A stretch of DNA of 64,000 bases, taken from contig NZ_AP028664.1 in assembly GCF_041154455.1 (NCBI RefSeq), forward strand, positions 2,667,001 to 2,731,000. The letters run 5' to 3'. This document shows, piece by piece, positions 33,223-42,188 of the stretch. The translations under genes and the position numbers were made by a program. The notes under the pieces are model-generated. The model had not been told where the DNA came from. It did not search any database and saw nothing but the letters and a program-made list of their open reading frames with translations. Within the stretch, counting starts at the first letter, position 1. Each line of letters starts with the position of its first letter. This stretch comes from Variovorax sp. V213 (GTDB lineage Bacteria > Pseudomonadota > Gammaproteobacteria > Burkholderiales > Burkholderiaceae_C).

Positions 33223-33753
33223 ATGAAGGATTGCACGAATCCACATGCCGCCCCGACTGCTCATCTGATTCGCCGCGTTGCGCGCTCCACCGCCGTGTTG
33301 GCCATCCTCCTGTCCTCAGCCTTGGCCGGGGCGCAAACAGGCGGCAGCCAGAAGGCGAACAAGGGCGAAATCCAGCGCGGCCGCTACCTGGTGATGATCG
33401 CGGGCTGCAACGATTGCCATACGCCCGGCTACGCCACGAAGAACGGCGAGGTGGACGAGAAGCTGTGGCTGACCGGTGACGCCTTGGGCTGGTCCGGTCC
33501 GTGGGGCACCACATACGCGGTCAATCTGCGCTTGCTCATGGCTGACATGAGCCAGCAGCAGTGGGTGAAGCATGCGCGCGCCATGACGCCCCGCCCGCCC
33601 ATGCCATGGTTCAACGTGCGCGCGATGACCGACGCAGACTTGAAGGCCATCCACAGCTACACCCGCTCGCTCGGTCGCGGCGGCGACCCTGCGCCCGCTT
33701 TTGTTCCGCCGGGTACCAAGCCTGGCGGCCCGGTGGTGCAGTTTCCCGGATGA
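33223..33753 (+). CDS. Periplasmic mono-haem c-type cytochrome
   Basis: A 176-residue protein with a signal peptide ending near ALAGAQ and one haem-binding motif CNDCH (62-66) within GRYLVMIAGCNDCHTPGY. Candidate axial Met residues lie in the later PPMPWFNVRAM segment. The layout (ADLKAIHSYTRSLG at the end) is that of small cytochromes like the cytochrome subunits of alcohol and aldehyde dehydrogenases. AGGAGC just upstream supports the ATG at 33223; an in-frame ATG at 33196 is weaker. It is divergent from the PQQ dehydrogenase, so it may be another electron outlet. Confidence 0.75.
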   Translation: MKDCTNPHAAPTAHLIRRVARSTAVLAILLSSALAGAQTGGSQKANKGEIQRGRYLVMIAGCNDCHTPGYATKNGEVDEKLWLTGDALGWSGPWGTTYAVNLRLLMADMSQQQWVKHARAMTPRPPMPWFNVRAMTDADLKAIHSYTRSLGRGGDPAPAFVPPGTKPGGPVVQFPG

Positions 33754-33811
33754 ACGACTTTCGCCGCGGGCAGGCCTGCGGGAGCGGTAACGCTGGCGTG
33801 AAGGTTTGAGA

Positions 33812-33888
33812 TGGCCTGCCCGGAGGGGATCGAACCCCCGACAACCTGCTTAGAAGGCAGGTGCTCTATCCAACTGAGCTACGGGCAG
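33812..33888 (-). tRNA. tRNA-Arg (anticodon TCT)
   Basis: A 77-nt cloverleaf on the minus strand. The acceptor stem is CTGCCCG/CGGGCAG, the anticodon arm is CCTGC-CTTCTAA-GCAGG, the T-arm contains GGTTCGATCCC, and the discriminator G and CCA are encoded. Confidence 0.97.
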
Positions 33889-34172
33889 ATTCCGGGCCGG
33901 ACGGAAGAAGAAAGAAGCTTGGCTGGCACACAAGGTTTCGAACCTTCATACCTCGCGTCCCCAAGCAGGGCCACACCAGGCAATTCAACGGCTTGGCCGT
34001 TTCTGCTTCTCGCCGGGAAGGCCGAATTCTACCCACACATCCACGTGCCGGCCCGCCGGTCCGCTGCTTGCATCGCAGACGCATGGTTGGCGCCGCTCGC
34101 CGCCTGAAGCCCTACACGGCTGCGCGCGAGCGGCTGTCGCGGCATGATGCTGCCATCGGCAATCTTCACCAT

Positions 34173-34484
34173 ATGCACACCGCAGACTCGAACTCTCGAC
34201 CGCTCTTTCCTTCGTGGTGGAGCCTCGGCGCGCTCGCCTATACAGCCGCGGGCGTGGTGTGCGTGGTTTCGTCCGCAGCCTTCCCCGAGAGCGAGACGGC
34301 CATGCTGGCGGCCATCGCGGGGGCGCTGCCGTGGTCGCTGGCGTTGTTGACGCTCGATCTGGCGCCAGGCGTAGCGCAAACCGCACTCATCGTCCTTGCG
34401 GGAGGGTGGGCCCTCAATGCGGCGCTGCTGTGGTGGCTGGCGCTCAGGCGCACCGCGCGCCGAACACCATCGCGGGGCGACTGA
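34173..34484 (+). CDS. Small membrane protein of unknown function
   Basis: A 103-residue protein with three predicted transmembrane helices (about 17-38, 43-62, 68-92) and a basic tail (RRTARRTPSR). I recognise no catalytic motif or named family with certainty. It stands alone between tRNA-Arg and the D-threonine aldolase-like gene. The Met at 34173 lies just before the first helix. Confidence 0.6.
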   Translation: MHTADSNSRPLFPSWWSLGALAYTAAGVVCVVSSAAFPESETAMLAAIAGALPWSLALLTLDLAPGVAQTALIVLAGGWALNAALLWWLALRRTARRTPSRGD

Positions 34485-34616
34485 CGGGCTTTCCCCTGCG
34501 CCGCCCCGGCAGACGCGAGGCGCCATCAGAATGCCTTTCGGTGCGATCATTTCGCCGTTCGATTCCGCATCACGCCGTCCCCCAGGCATTGCCCTCCCGC
34601 ATTTGAAAGTTCTCTC

Positions 34617-35759
34617 ATGCTTCCCGACACGCAAGTCAATACACCGCTGATCGGCATTGCCGGCGGGCGGCAGTCGCTCGATACGCCGGCACTCCTGCTC
34701 GACCTTGGCGCCCTCGCGCGCAACATCGAACGCATGGCCGCGTTTGCCAAGGCACGGGGCGTGGGCCTGCGGCCGCACGTCAAGACGCACAAGTCCGTGG
34801 AGATTGCGCGACGCCAGGTGGCCGCGGGCGCCATCGGCGTGAGCTGCGTCACGCTGGGCGAGGCGGAGGTGATGGTCAAGGCCGGCATTCCGGGCGTACT
34901 GATCACCTCGCCCGCCGTCACCCCGAGCAAGATCGCACGGGTGGTCAAGCTTGCCAGGCTCGCAGGCCCCGGCGGAATGATGGTGGTGGTGGACGACCCG
35001 CGCAACGCGGCCGACCTTGCCGAAGCCACGCTCGGCCTGACGCACCCGCTCGAGGTGCTGGTCGACTACGGCGCCGGCTACAACCGCACCGGCGCCGCCA
35101 GCGAGGCGCAGGTGCTCGAGCTCGCAGGCCGCATTGCGGCCGAGCCGCGCCTGAAGCTGCGCGGCCTGCAGGCCTACGCCGGCAATCTGCAACACATACC
35201 CGACCGGCAGCAGCGCAGTGCCGCGGCAGCCAGCCTGCGCGAAACCATCGCGCACATCGTGGCCGAAGCCCAACGCAGCGGCATTCATTTCGAGATCGTC
35301 ACGGGCGCGGGTACCGGCACCCATGACCTCGATGCACAGCGCGATGCATTCACCGAACTGCAGGCCGGCTCCTATGTCTTCATGGACGCGGAATACACGC
35401 ATGTGCTCGCTGGCCCGGCGCAGCCTTCGCCCTTCGAGGTGTCACTGTTCGTGCAGACGGCGGTGGTGAGCACCCATGCGGCGGACTGGGTCACTGTCGA
35501 CGGCGGCACCAAGTGCTTTGCCACCGACAGCGGCGTTCCGCTGGTGGCGCGTGGCACCGATCCGGCGAGCCGCTATGCCTTCTTTGGCGACGAGCACGGC
35601 AAGCTGCTGTTCGCCGGGACGCGGCCCGCATTGGGCGACCGCGTCGAGTTCGTCACGCCCCACTGCGACCCGACCGTCAATCTGCACGACGCCTACCACG
35701 TGGTCGACGGCGATACCCTGGTTGCGATCTGGCCGGTGGACGCCCGCGGCAGGCACTAG
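34617..35759 (+). CDS. D-threonine aldolase-like PLP enzyme (DSD1 family)
   Basis: A 380-residue alanine-racemase-fold enzyme. Lys56 in LRPHVKTHKS is the expected PLP Schiff-base residue. The C-terminal metal site is TPHCDPTVNLHD, as in D-threonine aldolase and D-serine dehydratase. The N-terminus DTPALLLDLGALARNIERM and YNRTGAA are family features. The likely reaction is cleavage of D-3-hydroxy amino acids to glycine and an aldehyde, or dehydration of D-serine; sequence alone cannot decide. No regulator or transporter is adjacent. Confidence 0.88.
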   Translation: MLPDTQVNTPLIGIAGGRQSLDTPALLLDLGALARNIERMAAFAKARGVGLRPHVKTHKSVEIARRQVAAGAIGVSCVTLGEAEVMVKAGIPGVLITSPAVTPSKIARVVKLARLAGPGGMMVVVDDPRNAADLAEATLGLTHPLEVLVDYGAGYNRTGAASEAQVLELAGRIAAEPRLKLRGLQAYAGNLQHIPDRQQRSAAAASLRETIAHIVAEAQRSGIHFEIVTGAGTGTHDLDAQRDAFTELQAGSYVFMDAEYTHVLAGPAQPSPFEVSLFVQTAVVSTHAADWVTVDGGTKCFATDSGVPLVARGTDPASRYAFFGDEHGKLLFAGTRPALGDRVEFVTPHCDPTVNLHDAYHVVDGDTLVAIWPVDARGRH

Positions 35760-35793
35760 GCGCGCGGGGCCGGGTGGTGGGGCCTGCTTGCCC

Positions 35794-36105
35794 TCAGACG
35801 CGGGGCAATGCGGCAAGGAACGTGGACACGACGATGGCAGCGGCACGGTCCAGCTGAAGAATATCTGCCACTTCGAAGGAGTGCGGCACGGTGCGCCCGC
35901 TCGTTCCAAGCGGCTTGCGGATCTCGACAAGAACCTCGGCCGCCAACTCGCGATCGCTGCGCGGGCCACCGCCTGGGTGCATCACCCACTCATCGACCTG
36001 GTCGAACGGAATGCTGCGGAAGACCCCGATGACGGGGACGTACTTGTAGCGATCCTCGCCCACCAGGATGGGCACACTGAGGTTGCAGGAAAACGTGGTC
36101 GACAT
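35794..36105 (-). CDS. Hypothetical protein
   Basis: A 103-residue soluble protein, MSTTFSCNLSVPILVGEDRYKY onward, with no signal peptide, membrane helix or motif I recognise. Codon use looks normal for the region, and the reading frame is sharper than its shadows. The ribosome binding site is weak. It is convergent with the DSD1-family gene, and its upstream side faces the unusually AT-rich gap at 36106-36310. Confidence 0.5.
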   Translation of the reverse strand: MSTTFSCNLSVPILVGEDRYKYVPVIGVFRSIPFDQVDEWVMHPGGGPRSDRELAAEVLVEIRKPLGTSGRTVPHSFEVADILQLDRAAAIVVSTFLAALPRV

Positions 36106-36371
36106 GCAGGAACGCCGTCGCAGACAAAAGAATTAATTGTTAAGGAATGTGACAGAAGCCACCACCCCTCCCCTACCCTTAATTCAAGGCATACGTGACC
36201 TTCATCACACATAGACAACTTTTTTGTCTTGATGGTCAGACGCCCGGAATAAAGATACTTAATTCTTACATATCAAGGGGACTTGGGTCCGATTTGCGTG
36301 CTATTTGGCCGCGAGGAGCCAAAAAATGCCGCAAAAGCCCCACTGCGACGCTCCATCCCGGGGCCACTCTC
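36106..36371. other. AT-rich intergenic segment
   Basis: No gene is supported here. Up to about 36310 the DNA is far more AT-rich than its surroundings, with GAATTAATTG, TTAATTC and CTTAATTCTTACATATC blocks. An AGACAA/TTGTCT inverted repeat lies near 36210-36226, and a CTTGAT/ATCAAG pair about 45 bases apart. It may be a strong promoter or silencer-binding region, or imported DNA. Confidence 0.45.
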
Positions 36372-37199
36372 TCAGGCCGGCGCGTCGAAGCGCGGCGGGC
36401 GCCGCTCGATGTTGGCCTGCACGGCCTCGACCTGGTTGCGGCTCCCGATCAGCGCCTGCTGCTCCACCGATTCGGCAATCAACAAAGCGCGTGCTTCCTG
36501 CGACAGCGACGCATTGAGAAGACGTTTGCCGGCGCGGATGGCGTCGGGGCTCTTGGCGGCGATGTCGTGTGCCATTCGGAGCGCTTCCGCCAGCGGGTCG
36601 GCCGCCAGCCGGGTGGCAAAGCCGATCTGCAGTGCCTCCTCGCCCGAGAAGACGCGTCCCGTGAACGTGAGCTCCCGCACCACGTCGCTGCGGGCAAGCT
36701 CTCGCATCAGCACCATGCCGCCCATGTCGGGCACCAGGCCCCACTTGATTTCCATCACCGACATCTTGGTGTCGGGCGCGACGATGCGGATGTCGGCACC
36801 CAGCGCCACTTGAAGGCCGCCGCCGAAAGCCACGCCATGCACCGCGGCTATGACGGGCACCGGCACCTCGCGCCAGGCCATTGCGACGTACTGGGCCGCG
36901 TTCGAAATGCCATGAGTACGGGCGGACAAGTCGGCACCATCCGCGGCCGCGCCCAGCACCGCGCTGGCACCGCCCTGCCCCATGCGCTCGAACGAGGCCA
37001 TGTCCAGGCCGGCACAAAAGGCCTTGCCCTGGCCCGACATCACCACCGCGCGCACTGTGGCATCGCCGCACAGGGCCTTGCCCGCGTCGATCAGCGCGTC
37101 GAACATCGCGGGATCGAGCGCGTTCATCTTGTCGGCGCGTGCGAGCTGCAGTTGCACCACGCCGTCGGGGTGGCGGGTCCATTCGATTCGGTCGAGCAT
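36372..37199 (-). CDS. Enoyl-CoA hydratase/isomerase family protein
   Basis: A 275-residue crotonase-fold enzyme acting on acyl-CoA thioesters. The oxyanion-hole segments are GKAFCAGLDM and AFGGGLQVALGADIRI. The sequence VMEIKWGLVPDMGG follows; the Glu of classical hydratases is not obvious and an Asp is present (PDMGG), so isomerase-type chemistry is possible. An AAGGAGA ribosome binding site supports the ATG at 37199. It is divergent from the PhoX-like gene. Confidence 0.88.
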   Translation of the reverse strand: MLDRIEWTRHPDGVVQLQLARADKMNALDPAMFDALIDAGKALCGDATVRAVVMSGQGKAFCAGLDMASFERMGQGGASAVLGAAADGADLSARTHGISNAAQYVAMAWREVPVPVIAAVHGVAFGGGLQVALGADIRIVAPDTKMSVMEIKWGLVPDMGGMVLMRELARSDVVRELTFTGRVFSGEEALQIGFATRLAADPLAEALRMAHDIAAKSPDAIRAGKRLLNASLSQEARALLIAESVEQQALIGSRNQVEAVQANIERRPPRFDAPA

Positions 37200-37292
37200 G
37201 CGATGTCTCCTTGGGTTTTCTTCGCGCCAGTATCGCCCCGCACGGGCACTCGGCGATGATGGCGGCTGTCGCCTACCCAACACCCTGGACTC

Positions 37293-39149
37293 ATGCCCCT
37301 GGACCGTCGCATCTTTCTGCAATCGGGTGCCGCCGCCGTGGTGGCGCTGCTCTATCGCAGCGGCGCCGGCGCAGCATCCTCCGCTCCGGCTGGCCAGGCG
37401 GTGCTCGGCTTCACCGGCGTGCCGGCTTCGCTGCGCGATGCCGTCGTGCTTCCGCCGGAATACGAATGGCAGCTGCTCTACCCCTGGGGCACGCCGACCG
37501 GCACGGCGGGACAACCGATGCCAGCCTTTGCGCCCGACGGCAGCAACAGCGCGGACGAGCAGGCGCTGCAGGCCGGCATGCATCACGACGGGATGCATTT
37601 CTTTCCGCTAGCGACACCCGATCGCGCGCTGCTCGTGATGAACCACGAGTACACCGACGAACAGCTGTTGCACGCGGACGGCATCAAGGAGTGGAACGAG
37701 GGCAAGGTGCGCAAGTCGCTGCACGCAATGGGCGTCTCGGTCATCGAGATCCAGTGGACGCGCGAAGGCTGGCGCCAGGTACGGCCTTCGCCCTTTGCCC
37801 GGCGCATGCACGGCCGAACGCCGATGCGCATCGCCGGCCCCGCCGCCAGCACGCCGCTGATGCGCACCGCCGCCAATCCAGCCGGCGACGAGGTGCTCGG
37901 CACCTTTGCCAATTGCGCCATGGGCGTCACGCCATGGGGCACCTACCTGACCTGCGAAGAGAACTTTCATGGCTACTTCGGTGGCCCGAAGGAAGCGGCG
38001 AAAGACATGACGCCCGCGCAGCGCCGCTACGGCACCGTGCCGGGCTCGCAATGGGTGGAGTATTGGCGCTTCGACGAACGCTTCGACCTGAGCCGGCATC
38101 CGAACGAGCCGCATCGCTTCGGCTGGGTGGTCGAGATCGACCCCTTCGACCCCTCGGCCAAGCCCGTCAAGCGCACGGCGCTCGGCCGCAAGCGCCAGGA
38201 AAGCGCGACCTGCACGCTCGCCAAGGACGGACGCGTCGTGGTCTACATGGGCGACGACGCCAGGTTCGAATACATCTACAAGTTCGTGAGCCAGGGAAAG
38301 GTCTCGGCTGGCGGTGGCGGCACGGCCAACAGCCGCCTGCTAGACGAAGGCACGCTCTACGTCGCGCGCTTCGATGCCGACGGCCGCGGCCGATGGCTCG
38401 AACTCGCGCACGGCCGCAACGGGCTCGACGCAAGTAACGGCTTTGCCGACCAGGCCGAGGTGCTGATCCACGGCAGGCTGGCCGGCGACGTGGTGGGTGG
38501 CACCCGGATGGACCGCCCCGAGTGGATTGCGGTGCATCCGCAGACGGGCGAGGTGTACGTCACGCTCACCTACAACAGCCAGCGCGGTAACCTGGGCAAG
38601 CCCGCGCCCGATGCCGCCAACCCGCGCGCCGACAACTTCTTCGGCGGCATCCTGCGCTGGCGCGAGGACGACGCCGATGCCGGCAGCACGAGCTTCGCCT
38701 GGGACCACTTCGCGCTCGCCGGCGATCCCGCGCAAGAGGGCAGCGGCGCGCGCTATCCGTCGGGCGATGCCGACATCTTCGGCAGCCCCGACGGCCTGCA
38801 TTTCGACAGCGGCGGCCTGCTCTGGATTCAGACCGACATGAGCGGCCAGCTGATCGGCAAGCCGCCCTACGCGTCGCTCGGCAACAACCAGATGCTCTGC
38901 GCCGATCCGGCCACGGGCCGCATCAAGCGCTTCCTGACGGCACCGAACGGCAGCGAGGTCACGGGCTGCGTGGTGACGCCGGACCGGCGCACGCTGTTCG
39001 TCAACATCCAGCATCCGGGCGAGTCGCGCGACGACGGCAATGCAACACCGAACAGCGCATGGCCCGACGGCACGGCACCCGGCAGCGCGCGTCCGCGCTC
39101 GGCTACGTTGGCCATTCGCCGGCGCGACGGCGGGATCGTCGGCACCTGA
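37293..39149 (+). CDS. PhoX-like phosphatase (DUF839), Tat-exported
   Basis: A 618-residue beta-propeller protein of the PhoX family of calcium/iron alkaline phosphatases. An N-terminal DRRIFLQSGAAAVVALL Tat-like signal is present. Family segments are VMNHEYTDEQLLH, FANCAMGVTPWGTYLTCEENFHGYF, RFGWVVEIDPFDP, YMGDDARFEYIYKFV and DRPEWIAVHPQTGEVYVTLTYN. Despite the family name I see no Pho-box repeat in the 93-base gap upstream, so phosphate control is not shown. Substrates may be phosphate esters; some relatives have other activities. Confidence 0.85.
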   Translation: MPLDRRIFLQSGAAAVVALLYRSGAGAASSAPAGQAVLGFTGVPASLRDAVVLPPEYEWQLLYPWGTPTGTAGQPMPAFAPDGSNSADEQALQAGMHHDGMHFFPLATPDRALLVMNHEYTDEQLLHADGIKEWNEGKVRKSLHAMGVSVIEIQWTREGWRQVRPSPFARRMHGRTPMRIAGPAASTPLMRTAANPAGDEVLGTFANCAMGVTPWGTYLTCEENFHGYFGGPKEAAKDMTPAQRRYGTVPGSQWVEYWRFDERFDLSRHPNEPHRFGWVVEIDPFDPSAKPVKRTALGRKRQESATCTLAKDGRVVVYMGDDARFEYIYKFVSQGKVSAGGGGTANSRLLDEGTLYVARFDADGRGRWLELAHGRNGLDASNGFADQAEVLIHGRLAGDVVGGTRMDRPEWIAVHPQTGEVYVTLTYNSQRGNLGKPAPDAANPRADNFFGGILRWREDDADAGSTSFAWDHFALAGDPAQEGSGARYPSGDADIFGSPDGLHFDSGGLLWIQTDMSGQLIGKPPYASLGNNQMLCADPATGRIKRFLTAPNGSEVTGCVVTPDRRTLFVNIQHPGESRDDGNATPNSAWPDGTAPGSARPRSATLAIRRRDGGIVGT

Positions 39150-39180
39150 AGTCCATCACGAGAAGAGAAGGAGACTGCAC

Positions 39181-39570
39181 ATGAGCATCCGCATCGTTCG
39201 CCTGGGCACCCCGCGCGCCACTGGCGAGGGCCTTCGCATCGGCACCGTGCGCCGGCCGCCGCGCGGGGTCCCGAAAACCGAATTCGCCTCGCAGAACTGG
39301 TACGACGTGTGGTACCCCAACCTCGCCCCGTCGGCGGAGACCATGAAGCTGGGCCAGGAAGCGGAAACGCCCGCGCAATGGAACACCTTCATGCGCAAGT
39401 ACAAGGCCGAGATGGCCGAAGCCGACGCGAGCCGCAGCCTCGACCTGCTGGCCGCGCTTTCGCACAGCGCGGCGCTTTCGGTGGGCTGCTATTGCGAGGA
39501 CGAGTCGCGCTGCCATCGCTCGCTGCTGCGCAGCCTGCTGGCCGAGCGTGGCGCGGAGATCGCGAACTGA
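39181..39570 (+). CDS. DUF488 family protein
   Basis: A 129-residue protein of the DUF488 family with the characteristic Cys/His cluster GCYCEDESRCHRSLLRSLL near the C-terminus, plus NWYDVWYPNLAPS. The biochemical role is unknown; the Cys cluster suggests metal binding or redox chemistry. An AAGGAG ribosome binding site and a 31-base gap after the PhoX-like gene suggest co-transcription. The stop is one base from the end of the convergent GST gene. Confidence 0.88.
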   Translation: MSIRIVRLGTPRATGEGLRIGTVRRPPRGVPKTEFASQNWYDVWYPNLAPSAETMKLGQEAETPAQWNTFMRKYKAEMAEADASRSLDLLAALSHSAALSVGCYCEDESRCHRSLLRSLLAERGAEIAN

Positions 39571-39571
39571 A

Positions 39572-40180
39572 TCACACCTGCGGAAGGGCCACGAAGGCCG
39601 GCAGCTTTTCCGCATCCGCGGCAAAGGCGGCCAGCGACGGGCAATCGGCCGGCGCAATGACGTCCGGGATCATCAGTTGCGTGAAGCTCCACGCGACGGC
39701 ACTCGTCAGTGCAGCCTGCCCGATGGTGGTTTCGCTGGCGGCCGAAGGCAGTTTCCGTATCTCGGCCTCGAGCCCGGCATAGGCGGCGGCCAACTGGTTG
39801 CGCACCCTGTCGACCCACGGGGCATGCTGCTTTTCGAGCGGGCGCAGTTTGCGCTCGTAGACGATCTGGACCGTCTTCTCGCACGCTGCGAGTGCGAGCC
39901 CGAGCACCCGCAGCGCATGCTGCCGTTCAACGCTGGCGGAAGGCATGAGGCTGCGGCCGGCCATCATCTCGGCGTAGTCGATGATCAACGTGGAATCCAT
40001 CAGCAGCGTGCCGTCGTCGCACACCAGCGTCGGCGCCTTGACCACGGGATTGATCGCCCGGAACTGTTCGAAGGTGCTGAAGACCGAGACCGAGCGGTGT
40101 TCGAACGGAAGGCCCAGCAGGCGCAGCGAAATGGCCACGCGGCGCACATAGGGCGAATCGAGCATGCCGACGAGTTGCAT
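39572..40180 (-). CDS. Glutathione S-transferase family protein
   Basis: A 202-residue GST. The N-terminal thioredoxin fold starts MQLVGMLDSPYVRRVAISL, with the Ser-Pro-Tyr active-site region, NPVVKAPTL and the glutathione-binding LLMDSTLIIDYAE. The C-terminal half is all helical. The substrate is unknown. CAGGAGAAAAG upstream supports the ATG at 40180. It may form a loose unit with the SDR gene upstream (79-base gap). Confidence 0.9.
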   Translation of the reverse strand: MQLVGMLDSPYVRRVAISLRLLGLPFEHRSVSVFSTFEQFRAINPVVKAPTLVCDDGTLLMDSTLIIDYAEMMAGRSLMPSASVERQHALRVLGLALAACEKTVQIVYERKLRPLEKQHAPWVDRVRNQLAAAYAGLEAEIRKLPSAASETTIGQAALTSAVAWSFTQLMIPDVIAPADCPSLAAFAADAEKLPAFVALPQV

Positions 40181-40259
40181 CTTCTTTTCTCCTGAAATTT
40201 TTACTGAAGCGCAACGATACCCGCGTGGTCGATGCCCTGGCGGCGGCAGACGGCAATCG

Positions 40260-41162
40260 TCAGCGCTGCGCCTTGTCCTTCTGGTTCTGCGCCTCGATGC
40301 GCTCGCGCGCGGCCTGCCAGTCGTCGTCGCTCCATTGGCGCAGCTCATAGAAGTTGCCGCCCGTCGCCAGCGCATTGCCGCCGTCCATCATGATGCTCTG
40401 CCCCGTGAGCCAGTCGCACTGGCCCGGCGCCATGAGAAAGGCCGCCAGGTTCTGCAGCTCGCTCATGCGGCCGGTGCGCGCCATCGGGTTGGTCTTCTTG
40501 CTGCGCGCGCCGGGCTCCTCGCCGGGATTCAGCCGCTTGCTCATGCCCTCGGTCGGAATCTCGCCCGGCCCGACGGCGTTCAGGCGAATGCCATGGCGCG
40601 CCCATTCCACCGCCAGCGACTTGGTCATGACCTCGATGCCGGCCTTGCTCATGGCCGAAGGCACCACGTAAGGGCTGCCGTTGTCGACCCACGTGACGAT
40701 GATGCTCATCACGCTGCGCAAGGCATCGCCCTCCTTCCATTTGCCGGCCTTGGCCTCGGCCACCCAGCGTTTGCCCACGGCTTGGGTGACGTAGAAACTG
40801 CCGTGAAAGACGATGTTCGCAATGGCGTCGAAGGCACGCGGCGACAGGCTCTCGGTCGGCGCCACGAAGTTGCCCGCCGCGTTGTTGACGAGCCCCGTGA
40901 GCCCGCCACTCTGGAACAGGCTTTCCACCATGTCGTCGACGTTCTGCGCAATGCGGATGTCGACGCCGAAGGTATCGATCCGGCGCCCCGGAAACTGCTG
41001 CCGCCACTCGGCCGCGGTTTCCTCGCAGACCGATTGGCGCCGGCCGCAGATGGCCACGTCGGCACCCAGGCCCAGAAAACGTTCGGCCATGGCGCGGCCC
41101 AGGCCGGTGCCGCCGCCGGTCACGAGAATGCGCTGGCCGCTCATGAGGGACGCTTCAAACAT
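40260..41162 (-). CDS. SDR oxidoreductase, 2,4-dienoyl-CoA reductase-like
   Basis: A 300-residue short-chain dehydrogenase with TGGGTGLG cofactor loop and NNAAGN. The region GSPYVVPSAMSKAGIEVMTKSLAVEW matches mitochondrial-type 2,4-dienoyl-CoA reductase (DECR1), which reduces NADPH-dependently during unsaturated fatty acid oxidation. As in DECR the usual YxxxK is replaced (SAMSK), but the separate DECR Tyr position seems to be Trp here (VTWVDNG). AAGGAGA upstream supports the ATG at 41162. It is divergent from the CoA-transferase gene. An acyl-CoA substrate is likely from these neighbours. Confidence 0.82.
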   Translation of the reverse strand: MFEASLMSGQRILVTGGGTGLGRAMAERFLGLGADVAICGRRQSVCEETAAEWRQQFPGRRIDTFGVDIRIAQNVDDMVESLFQSGGLTGLVNNAAGNFVAPTESLSPRAFDAIANIVFHGSFYVTQAVGKRWVAEAKAGKWKEGDALRSVMSIIVTWVDNGSPYVVPSAMSKAGIEVMTKSLAVEWARHGIRLNAVGPGEIPTEGMSKRLNPGEEPGARSKKTNPMARTGRMSELQNLAAFLMAPGQCDWLTGQSIMMDGGNALATGGNFYELRQWSDDDWQAARERIEAQNQKDKAQR

Positions 41163-41306
41163 GGTGGGTCTCCTTGGTCGTTGCAACAGCGGCAAGATCG
41201 GGCGCTGCCAACGCACATGCTACGCGCGCCGGGGTGCCGTGGCTTGCGAAATCTGGCTCCACATCAAGTGAAAATGGCTGTCGACCTGCTCTCTGGATAC
41301 ACGCCC

Positions 41307-42188
41307 ATGCCAAGTCCCACTGCCCCCCTCTTCCGGCCGCTCACGGGTGTCCGCGTCCTGAGCCTCGCGCTCAACCTGCCTGGCCCTGCGGCCTTGCTGC
41401 GCTGCCGCGGAATGGGAGCCACCTGCGTGAAGCTCGAACCGCCGGGCGGCGACCCCATGGGTCTCTACAACAAGGCCGCCTACGCCGCGCTGCACAAAGG
41501 CGTGGCCATCGAAACCGCCGACCTCAAGACGGAAGCGGGACAGCAGCAGTTGCACGCCGAACTCGCGAAGGCGGATGTGCTGCTCACTTCATTCCGCCCT
41601 TCCGCGCTGCGCAAGCTGGGCCTCGACTGGCCCGCGCTGCAGGCGCGCCATCCCTTGCTGTCGCAGGTGGCCATCGTCGGCGCACCGGGCGAGCGCGCCG
41701 AGGAACCGGGCCACGATCTGACCTACCTCGCGGAAAGCGGACTCGTGACCGGCACCGAACTGCCGCCCACGCTCTATGCCGACATGGGCGGCGCCCTGCT
41801 CGCGAGCGAGGCGGTGCTGAAGGCCATGTTGCTGCGCGCCCAGGGTGGCGACAAGGCCGAAGGCGTCTACGTCGAAGTGGCCCTGAACGCTTCGGCCGAT
41901 TGGCTGGCGCTGCCGCGCACCTGGGGCCTGACGCAGCCGGCGGGCGCGGTCGGCGGCGCCCATGCGGGCTACCGTGTCTACTCCTGCGCCGATGGCCGCG
42001 TGGCAGTCGCGGCACTGGAGCCGCATTTCGCGGCCCGCCTCTGCGAAGCGGCGGGCGTGGCGCCGCCCGACATGATGGCGACGGCCACGCACGAAGCCCT
42101 GGCCGCCTGGCTGGCGGCCCGCACGCGCGCCGAACTCGAGGCCATGGGCCGCGAGCGCGACGTGCCGCTGCTCACGCTGGCCGGCTGA
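41307..42188 (+). CDS. CaiB/BaiF family CoA-transferase, short form
   Basis: A 293-residue class III CoA-transferase, well under the usual ~400 residues. The N-terminal Rossmann part is clear (GVRVLSLALNLPGP, VKLEPPGGDPM, GLDWPALQARHP). The catalytic Asp is expected in EEPGHDLTYLAESGL. The linker and second domain are shortened. Acyl acceptor and donor are unknown; alpha-methylacyl-CoA racemases belong to the same family. A longer start at 41275 is possible. It abuts the convergent phytase-like gene, stop against stop. Confidence 0.8.
   Translation: MPSPTAPLFRPLTGVRVLSLALNLPGPAALLRCRGMGATCVKLEPPGGDPMGLYNKAAYAALHKGVAIETADLKTEAGQQQLHAELAKADVLLTSFRPSALRKLGLDWPALQARHPLLSQVAIVGAPGERAEEPGHDLTYLAESGLVTGTELPPTLYADMGGALLASEAVLKAMLLRAQGGDKAEGVYVEVALNASADWLALPRTWGLTQPAGAVGGAHAGYRVYSCADGRVAVAALEPHFAARLCEAAGVAPPDMMATATHEALAAWLAARTRAELEAMGRERDVPLLTLAG

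Noticed and set aside
36195..37259. A plus-strand frame starting in the AT-rich gap
   Set aside because: Only the first part covers the AT-rich gap; the rest is antisense to the enoyl-CoA hydratase and has shadow composition. I see no ribosome binding site.
37200..37292. A Pho box before the PhoX-like gene
   Set aside because: No pair of TGTCAT-like sequences at 11-base spacing is present in the gap.
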